NCBI RefSeq assembly: GCF_000220395.1
Contig: NW_004086923.1
Span: 6,252 to 37,062 of the forward strand
Reading direction: 5' to 3'
Source of the DNA: Ichthyophthirius multifiliis
Taxonomy: Eukaryota; Ciliophora; Oligohymenophorea; Hymenostomatida
DNA: 30,811 bases
The notes under the pieces are model-generated. The model had not been told where the DNA came from and did no database searches. It was given only the letters and a program-made list of their open reading frames with translations. Positions 12,211 through 22,756 of the stretch are shown piece by piece (within the stretch, counting starts at the first letter, position 1; the number at the start of each line of letters is the position of its first letter). The position numbers were made by a program, and so were the translations under genes.

Positions 12211-13783
12211 ATGGAAAGCTATAAAAATTTTTAAGAGACTTTAATATCATAATAAGAAAATGTTTAATTATTAAATTAAGAACATAATTAACCTAAGTAT
12301 AAAGAATATAAACGTCGTTATGTTGTGACAATTGCATTTATTTTAATTCATGTTTGCTAAACTGCAATATGTTCAGTTTTTAATTCCATATCTTAATATA
12401 CAAGTCGAATATATAACATATCTCCTATAATAGTAAATTTGAATTTTTTAGTTATTGCATTTCTTTATTTACCTTTATCATTTCCAATAAATTATTTGTT
12501 AGAAAAATATGGAATAAGGATTTGGGTTACCTTTTCTGCAATTTTTTTTTAGCTGCTGTATGGTTACGTCTATTAGTAAATTAAAGTTTCTATTTTGTAC
12601 TTATTGCCCATATTTTAATAGGAATAGGAAGTCCTGCATCTGCAAATCCAATCACAAAAATAAGTTCAATATGGTTTAGATAAGAACATAGGTAATTTTA
12701 TTTTTCATTTATTTCCTTTTATTAAAAACAAATAGATAAATAGTTACATCCATTATAATTTTTAGCACTTTTATTTTTTAAATGTTATTTTAAATGATTC
12801 CTGGTATGTGGTTAAGAAATTATAATATTGATTAAGATGAAAAAGATGGATATATTTAAGGCAAAAAATTAATTTTTTAATTATTAAAATTACATGCTTT
12901 AGCATCTACAATCATCCTTATCCCATCAATTATTGTTTTTAGAGAAAAACCTCCTACTCCTCCGTCTTTTTCTGCTGATTAAAAAAGAGAAGAGTATTTC
13001 GAGTCTCTTAAAATTATTGTTAAAGATAAAAATTATGTTATTGTTTTACTCAGTTATTCATTATTATATGGTTAATTTGTTGCTTTTGGTAGTTCTTCTT
13101 CTTATATTACTACACCTTTTAAATATTCTACTTAGTAATTAGCTATTGCGTTTCTTTGTGTTATGATTTCTGGATTTTTTGGTAATATAATTTTAGGATA
13201 TTTCTTTAAAAAGTCTCTAAAATATAAAAAATATATTTGTATAGGCATATTAGGTAAATATTGATTTTATTTTTTATTTCATTTTAAAATTAATAAATGT
13301 AATTTTTTTTTTAAAAAAAAAAAAAAAGGTACTGTAGTAGGTTATTTACTTTTTATAGTTTGTCTCCCAATTTAAAACACATTTATATTTTTCATTCCTT
13401 ATATATGTATAGGTTTTTTTTCATTATTTTCTCTTCCTGTATTACTTGAATTATCTACTGAATGTGTTTATCCTGTAGGAGAAAATGTTTCAGCAGGATT
13501 TCTATAATCTTGTGGTTAATTTCTTGGGTTTATTTTTGGAATTATGTTTTCACTTGTATTTGATAAATTGCCTTTAACTAAACTTTTATCTTATATGCTT
13601 AGTTTAGGTTTATCTGTTATTTGTATTGTCTCTTTTATTTTAATATATTGTTCAAAAGCTATTTTAAAAAGAACCATTATAGAATAATAACATGATATTT
13701 CTAATAGTTAAGATAAAGAAAAAGCTTTATTTATAACTAATAATTTTGAAGAAAAACAAGGTGTTGAAAATAAACTTATTTGA
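12211..13783 (+). CDS. SLC49/FLVCR-like major facilitator transporter (one apparent frame slip)
   Basis: Three exons, 12211-12691, 12736-13253 and 13329-13783 (TGA 13781-13783), give about 484 aa with roughly 12 membrane helices. The cytoplasmic N-terminus leads into RRYVVTIAFILIHVCQTA (helix 1). Family landmarks are NYLLEKYGIRIW (loop 2-3), WLRLLV, IGIGSPASANPITKISSIWF (helix 4), FREKPPTPP (central loop), and LPVLLELSTECVYPVGEN with GFLQSCGQ (late helices). These match the FLVCR/DIRC2 group, whose members move haem, choline or other small molecules. The substrate cannot be told from this sequence. The reading frame shifts by one at the run of nine T at 12542-12550, and ten T would keep family residues continuous. 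Introns are 44 and 75 nt. The C-terminus is a polar tail ending EEKQGVENKLI. Confidence 0.88.
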
Positions 13784-14186
13784 TTAATTTATAAGTAAAA
13801 AATCTATATTAATATTATTTTTTGACTTATATTATTTTATTAAATTTGTTAATCTTCTTTAATTTTTAGATTTTTTTCAATAATAAATATATTAACATAA
13901 TTTAATATAAATAAAATATTTGTAGTTTAATTTAATATAAATATTAAACTCTTATTTTTCTAATATAAAATATAATTTGAAATATTGGCATAAATTATAA
14001 TTTTGTAATAATTTATTAAACACATTATAGTGATATAATTCTATATTAATATTTGACTTTTTCTATTTTTCATTAATAAATATATTTTATTAAAAATAAT
14101 ATTATTATTTTAATTATATATTTTATTTTATTTTTTAATATAAAAAAATACATATATTAATTAAATATAAAATAATATAATAAAAA
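13784..14186. other. Intergenic spacer
   Basis: About 400 bases of A/T-rich sequence between two plus-strand genes. I see no coding pattern, and it presumably holds the katanin p80 promoter. Confidence 0.6.
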
Positions 14187-17029
14187 ATGAATATTCAAGC
14201 TTCTAAAAAAAGTAACAAAAAATATTAAAAAAATTAACATAATTTTATCATTTAAAAAAAAAAAACAAGTTGAATTTAAATTAAATTAAGGGACAAAAAT
14301 ATTAAATTCAAGATTTGGTAATGATTCAAAAGCAGTCATAGTATCGATAGACGATAAAAATAACATAAATTTATGGAAAATATCAAAGGATTATCCAATT
14401 TTAGTAACAAAAAAAAATACTGAAGTTAAATTATTATTAAAATAAAAGACATTAAATAATAACTAAACAAATTTTTAACACTAAAATGAAATAACATATA
14501 TAACATTTAATTAAAAAGACACTGAAGTATATTCAGGATCAAGTAAAGGAATTATAAATATATGGGATATAGAATAATAAAAAAGTAATTATGATAATTA
14601 TAATATAATAAATAAAATTAATAATAAAAAAAGTATCTAATACATTAAAAGCACATAATCTATCAATAACATCATTATCGATATTTCCTTTTGAAGATTA
14701 AAAAAATATATTAATTTCAGGTTCCTAAGATACATTAATAAAAGTTTGGGATGTTAGAACTAAATGTATTTTATCTACTTTAAAAGGTCATAATAATCCT
14801 ATTAGTTATTTATCAGCATCACCAGATTCAAGATTTATAGCATCTGGAAGTACCGATGGAGTTATTAAATTTTGGGATTTGTTTCAAAATAAACTTATAA
14901 GTACTTTAATTCATCATGAAGAGTAAATTACAAACCTTAAATTTAATCCGGTTGAAATGGCATTATCGTCTTCTAGTTAAGATAAATGTATTTCTTATTA
15001 TGATTTAGAAACTTTTTAGTTAGTAAAATTAATGTTAGATAAATATTTATTTTTATTTATATATAAATATTAAATTATATATTATTAATTTTTTTCATCA
15101 AAAATATAATTAATTATTAATATTTTTATAAAAAAAAGATAAGTAAAACAAAGCCTGATATATAATCAACACAATCAATTTTATTTGATGACGAAGGCAA
15201 ATTATTATATAGTGCTTCTGATTATAATTTGAAAGTAATATAATATTAAAAATTAAAAAAAATATATAAAATTTACTTAAAAATATAATTATATATATAT
15301 ATATATATATGTCAATGTATATATATATAATTTTATTCATTTTTTTTTATTTGTATTACATACTCATAAATATTAGGTTTGGAATTTAGAAGATAATGCA
15401 TAATTATTGATTTAAGCCGATACTAATTGGAAAGGAATTTAAGACCTTCAAAAGGCAGAATATGGTAATGTTTTATTAGCTACACAATCCTATGGTAATT
15501 CTTTTAATTTATGGGTATGTACATTAGATGCTAATTAATAAAAAATAAATCAGGATAATTTTTAATTTGAAAATAATAATTTTCAAAGGTCTAATTCTGA
15601 ATTGACACATAACATCAATAATGATAACAACTAAAAATAAGGAAAAAATTAATTAATTAAGTAATCTAGTTAAGAAAACTTTACATTTAAATTATAAGAT
15701 AATAATTAAATACTATAAGTTTAGTAATAAATTATTAATAATAGTATTCCCAAAAATATTCCAGATATTTCTATAACTAACTAAACAAAAACTTTAGATA
15801 TATCATAAATAAAAAATATAAATTAGTTTAAACAAGAAGAATTACCAAAAATTTAAGAATAAATTGAAAATGTTAAAATCTAAATTGATTAATAAATAAA
15901 ACAATAATAAATAAATTAAGAATTGAAAATTAAAAAAGATTAAAACTAAATAATACTTTAATAAGAATAAGTATTTTTTTTATTATTATTTGTATATTTA
16001 TTTTAAATTAATTATAATAGTAAAAATAAAATTAAAACATAATTAATTAATTAATTGAAGAATCAAATATGAATATGAGTGAATTTTTAAATTCAAATTC
16101 ATTTAATATTAATGGTTTAGCTTAAAACGAATTATAAATACATCATTTTAAATAAATTGATTTTATAAACGATGTATTATTATTTTTTTATTTTTTTTTA
16201 AACATAATATAAATAAATTAAATTAATATTTTTATTTTTTTTATTTTTTTCATATTTTAAATATATTTAAATTAATTAAATCAAGTTAACCAAAGAACAT
16301 TAAAAATTTTAGCTATTAATGCAAAATAGGTTAAATTATGTAAAACCTATTTAACATTGGGTAAATATTGGAAGCATAAAGCCAGCCATAAATGCTATTA
16401 ATTAGTTTTTTTTTTTTTTTTATTTCTTTTTTTTTTTTTTTTTAATAATTATTTAAAGATTAACTGATCCTTGTAATGTAATGGATGCTTTAAGTATAAT
16501 TTTAAATAAAATTCAAAATGTGAATATTGATGAATGTATTATTTTACTTTAAAAATGCAAAATGCTAATTGAGAGCAAATATTAAGTAAAAAAAGCAATA
16601 ATATTTAAAAAATAAAAAAATAAAAGTCTCATATTAAATTTGGTTTAGAATTCCTTCATAAAGTTTTTGATATTCATAAAGATGTAATATTTATTTATTT
16701 ATTAAAGTTTATTTTTGTAATATTAAAGGAAATTATAAATATAAAAATATTTAATGTTTTAGGAAAAATAGATTTATCTAGAGAAGAAAGAGTCAATAAG
16801 TATAATAATTTAATTGAATGTCTTAAATAGATATATAGTCTATAAAGAATTAAAAAAATAGCATTAAAAAAGCCAAACGAATAAGTAAATAATATAAACA
16901 AATATTTAATATTTTTTGTTTAATAAATATATTTTTAACAAAAAATAGATAGGATAACTATCATAAATAATACTTAATGAATTTACATTATTTTTTAATA
17001 AAATTTAAATTGGAGGCAAGCATTTATGA
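14187..17029 (+). CDS. KATNB1: Katanin p80 regulatory subunit (WD40 + con80)
   Basis: Eleven exons give 703 aa: 14187-14211, 14270-14584, 14634-15022, 15139-15234, 15377-15970, 16021-16173, 16286-16404, 16459-16585, 16627-16683, 16729-16884 and 16949-17029 (TGA at the end). Residues 10-300 form a WD40 propeller, with blades such as SGSSKGIINIWDIE, SGSQDTLIKVWDVRTK, ASGSTDGVIKFWDL and DKCISYYDLETFQL, then SASDYNLKVWNLED. The p80-type segment NWKGIQDLQKAEYGNVLLA follows. A Gln/Asn-rich linker covers about 330-520. The con80 domain (about 526-690) shows LLMQNRLNYVKPIQHW, PCNVMDALSIILNK, KMLIESKYQSHIKFGLEFL and IDLSREERVNKYNNLIECLK. This pairing of propeller and con80 is specific to p80. It targets and stimulates the p60 AAA ATPase in microtubule severing, which matters for cilia, basal bodies and cortical microtubules. 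The start is supported by an 8-codon first exon that splices in frame. Introns run 41-142 nt. Confidence 0.93.
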
Positions 17030-18426
17030 AAAATATTTTCAATTAAAAAATAAAATAATAAATTAATTAAAAAATGAATTGATATTTAAAAAAAAATAAA
17101 AAAGTTTTATTATAAATTTCTTAAAAAAAAATTTAGTTTTTTATTAATTTTATTATGTTATTAAAAAAAAAAAAAAAGTTCAATTATATATTTATAAGCT
17201 TTTTATATTGAATAAAACTTAATAAATAACAAATGTTAATAGTTTAGTGTTTATTCAATTTTTTATATTATTTCCTACCATTATTATTAAAAAAAAATAT
17301 ATCTAAATATTTATATATATTAATATATATTATAAATATATATATTTTATATTTTTATTATATTTAAATATATATTATTTTAACTTTATGTTTTTTTATA
17401 GAATTAATACAACATTTTTATTTTTTTTACTATGTGATTCCTATATTTTTTTTTAAAAATTATCATAATTAATTTTCATCATTATTAATTTCAATATTTT
17501 TTTCGTAAATTTAATTTCATGGTATTATAATATTTAAATAATAAATTAATATATATTATTATTATATATATAAAAGATGAAATATTTTAAATATAGAAAT
17601 TATATATTTATGAAATAGAATTATCTATATTAATAGCGTAGATTTATTTATTTATTCTAAATTTTAACTGTTTTATATACTAAGATAGTATTTTGTAATT
17701 AATATAAAACATTTTATTATAAAAAATAGCATTTTAAAATATTTTTTTTATAAATTAAATGTTATTATCAGTGTTTCTTTTTTTTTAACTTTTATTAAAT
17801 TTTATGTTTCCTATTTTTATTAATTCTTATAATCTTTAAAAAGTGATTATTTTATTAGATTTTGTTGTTGTTTTTTTTTTTTTTTTTGATTATATTTTGT
17901 TTATTATTAATATATTTTTATTATTTTTTTAATTTATTTTAATGTATTAATATTTTTGCTTGAATATTATTATATTTCATCCATCTATTATTTTATTATT
18001 TTGAGTTTTTTAATATTATTATATTTTTTTTTTAATTAAAGTATATATATTTCATTTTTTTTCTATTTGCATAATATATTCATAAAATTAATAATTTTAA
18101 ATTTAATATTTAATATCTATAAAAAGATATTAAGATAACTTTAATTTAGTCTTTCATTATATGTATAATAATAATAAGTATTTACCCTTCTTATATTTAA
18201 GATAGTAAATTTGAAAAAGACATATTTTAATTATTATTTGTTTAAAATTTTATTTGTATTTTTTTTTATCAAGTATATATTAAAAATTTGTTAATTTTAT
18301 ATTAAAAAATATAATGTTTATTTAAAATATTTAATATATATATTAATTTTTTGGAATAAATTAAAACAAATATTCAAATATTACTTATTAAATTTATACT
18401 GAAAAAAAAAAGTTAAATTAACACAA
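17030..18426. other. T-rich intergenic region
   Basis: About 1.4 kb between two plus-strand genes with long T runs, TA tracts (17310-17345) and no convincing frame on either strand. An in-frame TGA lies just before the next gene's ATG. Confidence 0.6.
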
Positions 18427-19311
18427 ATGTTTGTATTTGTTTATTAAATACTATCTGATATACTAGCTAATATTTTAGACTCTTTCTATATAAAATTAAA
18501 TTTTAGCCTAATAAAGTACATGTTTATTTGTTTGATAACATTTTCGATCTCAATATTTATTTATACTGTAATTTATTTTTTTTAAATGCCATACATGAAT
18601 TAAGAAATTCAACTAAATTTATAAAAAATAGATAACGAAACATTTATGGGATATTATTTTGATTAAAACTATTTATAAGAAATTTGTAATGAGGATAATT
18701 TATAATAGAAATATATTGAATTTTAAGAATCTTATAAAGTCAATTTAAAATAAATATGTATAGAAAATATTTTATTATAAAATTAATAAATATATATGGA
18801 TGAAGATACTTATTAGATTTTTTTATAATATTATGGTCTTTAAATAAATAGTTAATTATAAAATCATGATTTATTTCATTTAGAAATTATTATTTTGAAT
18901 TCGAAATATAATAACTTGATTTTAAATAAAGATTTTTATGGCAATTATGAGTAAAAAAAATTTTCTTTTTCTTTTTATTTTAATAAATTTTTTGAATTTA
19001 TTTTAAATTATTTAAATCATAATTTGTAATGGAAGATATCTAAATAATATAATTTTCTTTTAATTGAAAATATTCAAATAAACTTTGAAGGAATTATTGT
19101 AAAAATAAAAAATTAGAATATTTTTATGTATGATTCTTAACTAATTGTTAATCCTATTTTAAAAGGACTTAAATATTATGCTTATAATTGGTTTTATATA
19201 AGTAGTTTTTTATTTATTTTAGGAATATCTATTTATCTATTGTAAATTTATACATTAAAAGAAACTTTTAAAAAATTTATAAATAAAAAAATAAAAAAAA
19301 AATGTTAATGA
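18427..19311 (+). CDS. Seipin-like ER membrane protein
   Basis: A single exon of 294 aa (ATG 18427, TGA 19309-19311). An in-frame TGA sits 24 bases upstream of this ATG, which fixes the start. There are two membrane segments, at about residues 29-53 (LIKYMFICLITFSISIFIY) and about 254-275 (WFYISSFLFILGISIYLLQ). They enclose about 200 residues of Asn/Gln-rich, beta-type sequence expected to face the ER lumen. The second helix is preceded by VNPILKGLKYYAYNWFY, which matches the seipin pattern of a luminal strand, 'GLR/K-x-x-x-Y-N-W' and then the helix. The C-terminal tail is short and basic. Seipins organise lipid-droplet formation at the ER. The call rests on topology, length and this one motif; overall identity is low, so a divergent two-helix protein of another family is possible. 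Confidence 0.68.
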
Positions 19312-19618
19312 TTTTGATGTAAATATTCTACTTATAAATATAACAAATATATATATATATATATATATACATATATATTATAATATAATATATATATATT
19401 ATATTAACAAAATATTATTATTTATGTATTTTTAATAATTATTTGTTTATATATTATATTCAATTTATTATAAACTTAAGTAAAAAAAGTCTATATCTAT
19501 ATGACTACAAATATTTTATTTTATTTTCTTAAAAAATGATAAAAATAATTTAAAATTTATATTATTATTTAACAAAAAAAATATATATAAAAATAAAAAG
19601 AGAAAAAAAATAAATAAA

Positions 19619-19650
<32 letters not shown>

Positions 19651-19712
19651 ATCACATTTTTATTTTAAATAAGTTAAATAAAAAATAAAAAAATAAAATT
19701 TAAAATTATAAA
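19312..19712. other. Intergenic spacer with TA microsatellites
   Basis: A/T-rich sequence with TA tracts at 19344-19395 and 19617-19642. No coding pattern is visible. Confidence 0.65.
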
Positions 19713-20711
19713 ATGATTAATAACGAAAATAACGAAAAGCATCAATTAAATAATTTTTTTTTTACAGATTAATAAAATATAAATGGATTCATAAATTAAA
19801 CAGACTTATGTGATTAATAATCATGGGATAATATTATAAATTAATTTAATTAAAATAATAATTCGTGTAGTGATTAAGATATTTTTGCCTCTTTCCCATC
19901 TATATTTTCTTCAAGTTTATAGTAAAATCCTTTTAGTAATAGTATAGGTAATAATAACATGTAATAAAATTCTAAAAGCATAACTTATTAAACCTGGAAT
20001 ATAAAATAATAGCAATAGCAATAAAAATAATAAAAATAATAACAGTAATAATAAATAAATATAATCAATAAAAATAGTAATACTTCTTCTAGTAAAAACT
20101 CAGAATAAGAGGAAAATTATTCTGGATTTTCGGATGGATAAAAAGAAAAAAAAGAATTTAAATTAAATAACATATCGATAATTTATGGAATAGCCCTTTT
20201 TAAGGATAATTCGGATAAAAAATAAAAAGCTTTATTTGAATTTTTTTAGTATTTTTTGAAAAGAAAATAATAATTAATATAAATAAAAAAGAGATATTTA
20301 TATTATATAATTAATATATTATTTCCTTTTTTTATTAAAAAAATAAATAATTATATATATTCATATATTAAAAAAAAAATGAATAAAAATATATATTAAA
20401 ATTATTAATTAAATTATAAAAATTTCATTTTTTTTTTTTTTTTAAAATTCGTTTAAATAATATATATTTATTATTTCTGTATATTATATAATATGTATAA
20501 AAATATTTAATTATATTTATAATATAGAAAATATGACTTTTATAAATTATCTAAAGATATATATATATTTTCATTTAAAAACTTTGATTTTAATTTTTAA
20601 TATTTTTTTTAAACAAAAAAAATCAATATTTATATTTATTTTTTATTTAAAACAATAAATTTTTATTTTATATTTAAAACAATATAATATTTATTATACA
20701 TTTAATTGTGA
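19713..20711 (+). CDS. Gln/Asn/Ser-rich protein of unknown function, 3' end uncertain
   Basis: From the ATG at 19713 the frame is open under the ciliate code to a TGA at 20709-20711 (332 codons). Only about 19713-20265 has real protein character: an Asn/Gln-rich start (MINNENNEKHQLNN), a Ser/Phe-rich part (DIFASFPSIFSSSLQQNPF), a Gln/Lys run near 20007-20060, an acidic stretch (NSEQEENYSGFSDG) and a conserved-looking block (FKLNNISIIYGIALFKDNSD) followed by ALFEFFQYFLKRKQ. Beyond that the frame is A/T filler. A small intron near 20250-20295 with a TGA at 20380-20382 would give a tidier end, but I cannot prove it. The composition could suit a transcription or chromatin factor. No known domain is recognised. 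Confidence 0.5.
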
Positions 20712-20767
20712 TATCAGTATATAATAATTTTTATATAGATTTTTTTCTTCTTTTGTATATAAATATA

Positions 20768-21970
20768 ATGATTTAACACAAGTTAAATAATTTAATAAAA
20801 TCAAAGAAAACAAAAAAGAAAAAAATGTAAAGTTAAAGTAATAATAGCAATTCATTAAACTTATAATTCTTATCTGATGGATCAGATATAAATGCTTTAG
20901 GATTATGTCAAGATTATAACTAAAACTAATAAGAAGAATAGATAAATAATCCTAAAGAAATGTCAAAATTATTCCTCTTAATATTCAATAAAAATAAGAA
21001 ATATATATATTTTAAAGTGATATTAAATGCAATATTTGGAATGGCAGGTACAATTATATACTTAACAAGATGTGAAAATAGTTCTTTATAATTATGGAAC
21101 ATATAATAGTCTATATATTTTTTTTACATGAGCATATATAATTTATTAATATCATTACAATTATTTTCAAAAAAAAAGAAACAATATATATGCGAAAAGT
21201 TAGGTGAATTTAGAACAAGATAGTAAAATGAAGATGAATAATATAGATTAGATGTAATGAACAGTTTCTAAAATAGAGAATTAATGAGAATTTTAAATAA
21301 AGAATTCATGGATTTTTATTATAAAAGAAATTTATTTTTAAAGACTTTTTTTACAATTTAATCTTTAATTTCTTTAGTTTATGTTTTGTATGGGACTATT
21401 GTTATGTTTAAAGAAAAACAAAATCTTTGGGATTATAAAAATTGTGAATATTATTTAAGTTGGTGGGCTTATATTTCAATTGTTATTGTTATTATATTTA
21501 ATAAGAATATTGTTGATATATTAATTTTTATTTGTATAGGTAAATATTATTTTTTAACTTTTAAAATATTTTTTTTTTTTTTTTTTTTTTTTTAGAAAAA
21601 AATATATATTTTTTTTTTTTTTAATAAAAGTTTTGCCTATTATTTTGTTTATTTATGCTCCTTTTGCTATTTATTAGAGAGTTAAACATAAATAACAAAA
21701 AAAATAAATCATGAAAATATTCAAACCTATTAAATATTAAAGAGGTTGTATTAAAGGAGATACTGAATGTACAATTTGTAGAATGAATTATATTATTGAT
21801 GAAAAAATAATAATTCTTCCTTGTAATGAATTACATCATTTTCATGAAGATTGTATTCTTTCTTGGCTTAAAATTAATTCAACTTGCCCTTTATGTAGAT
21901 ATGATTTTGAAGAAAATATAAACATTTTAATAACAATAATAATAACAATAATAATAACAATAACAATAAC

Positions 21971-22012
<42 letters not shown>

Positions 22013-22516
22013 TAGAATAATAATTAACAAAGTTAAGTAATAAATTAACAAACATAATAATATTTAAACTAACAAAATAATAATAATTTTTAATAAGAAT
22101 TAATAGATAAAGATAAATATCTAAGTTTCTAAAGTGAATAAGATTTTAGAGTGTATTTATAATAATAGAACTATTCTCAAAATTAAATAGATAACTATTT
22201 AAAGAACTGGCGTTTTTTTAAAGACTAATTATGATATTAATCCCAATTTTAATATTCCTTCATAAAAAAATATTTGTAATATTAAATATTTATTTCTTTA
22301 TTTATTACTTTTTTTTCTTTTTTTAATAAATATTTTTTTATATAAATATTAATTTATTATTAAAATTTACTAATCTTTCTACCTAGTAATAATATTTTAA
22401 ATTAAAAATTTAATTAAGATATTTTTCAACATGAAAATACAGAATATAAATTTTGCTTTGTATATAAAAATAAATTTTCCAATTTATTAAGAGAATTTAT
22501 TTTTAATTATTATTGA
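20768..22516 (+). CDS. Membrane RING-H2 protein, probable E3 ubiquitin ligase
   Basis: Exons 20768-21539, 21631-22275 and 22419-22516 (TGA 22514-22516) sum to an open frame of 504 codons. The first exon encodes a polar N-terminus and hydrophobic segments (VILNAIFGMAGTIIYL, FYMSIYNLLISLQLF, FFTIQSLISLVYVLYGTIVMF, WWAYISIVIVIIF). The second adds VLPIILFIYAPFAIY, so there are about five membrane helices. A RING-H2 domain starts at about residue 304: CTIC, then LPCNELHHFHEDC, SWLKINSTCPLC. The zinc ligands fit C-x2-C, C-x3-H-x2-H-x2-C, C-x2-C. Such proteins ubiquitinate membrane or ER clients. After the RING an ATA/ACA repeat reads as poly-Ile in this frame, while another frame gives a typical poly-Asn linker and a natural-looking sequence up to 22212, so one pair of compensating frame slips is suspected. 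The first intron (21540-21630) contains a run of about 25 T. Confidence 0.8.
21930..22012. repeat. Trinucleotide repeat (AAT/AAC)n within the RING gene
   Basis: A near-continuous run of AAT and AAC triplets lies inside the coding exon. It reads as poly-Ile/Thr, poly-Gln or poly-Asn depending on the frame. Such tracts are prone to slippage and to read errors. Confidence 0.9.
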
Positions 22517-22756
22517 TAACTTGATTTTATTTAAATTAAAAATATAATTCTTTTAACAAATATGTAAAAAAATAAATAAAAAATAATAAAAAACAAAAAT
22601 TAAAAAAATAAAAGTTTAATTTAAAAAAATAAAAATAACATACTTTATATTATAATATTTATTCATAAATGAAAAAAAAAAAATCTCTTTTTTTATTTAA
22701 AAAAATAGGAGACTTTTTAGAAAAAAAAAAATAACAAAAATAAAATAATCATTGAC
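22517..22756. other. Short spacer between convergent genes
   Basis: About 240 A/T-rich bases separate the 3' ends of the RING gene (plus) and the clathrin gene (minus). It presumably carries both polyadenylation regions. No signal is distinct enough to mark. Confidence 0.6.

Noticed and set aside
15110-15340. Minus-strand ORF
   Set aside because: It overlaps exon 4 and introns of katanin p80 and arises from A/T-rich intron sequence.
21842-22051. Minus-strand Ile-rich ORF
   Set aside because: It is the reverse of the triplet repeat and overlaps the RING-H2 domain on the plus strand.
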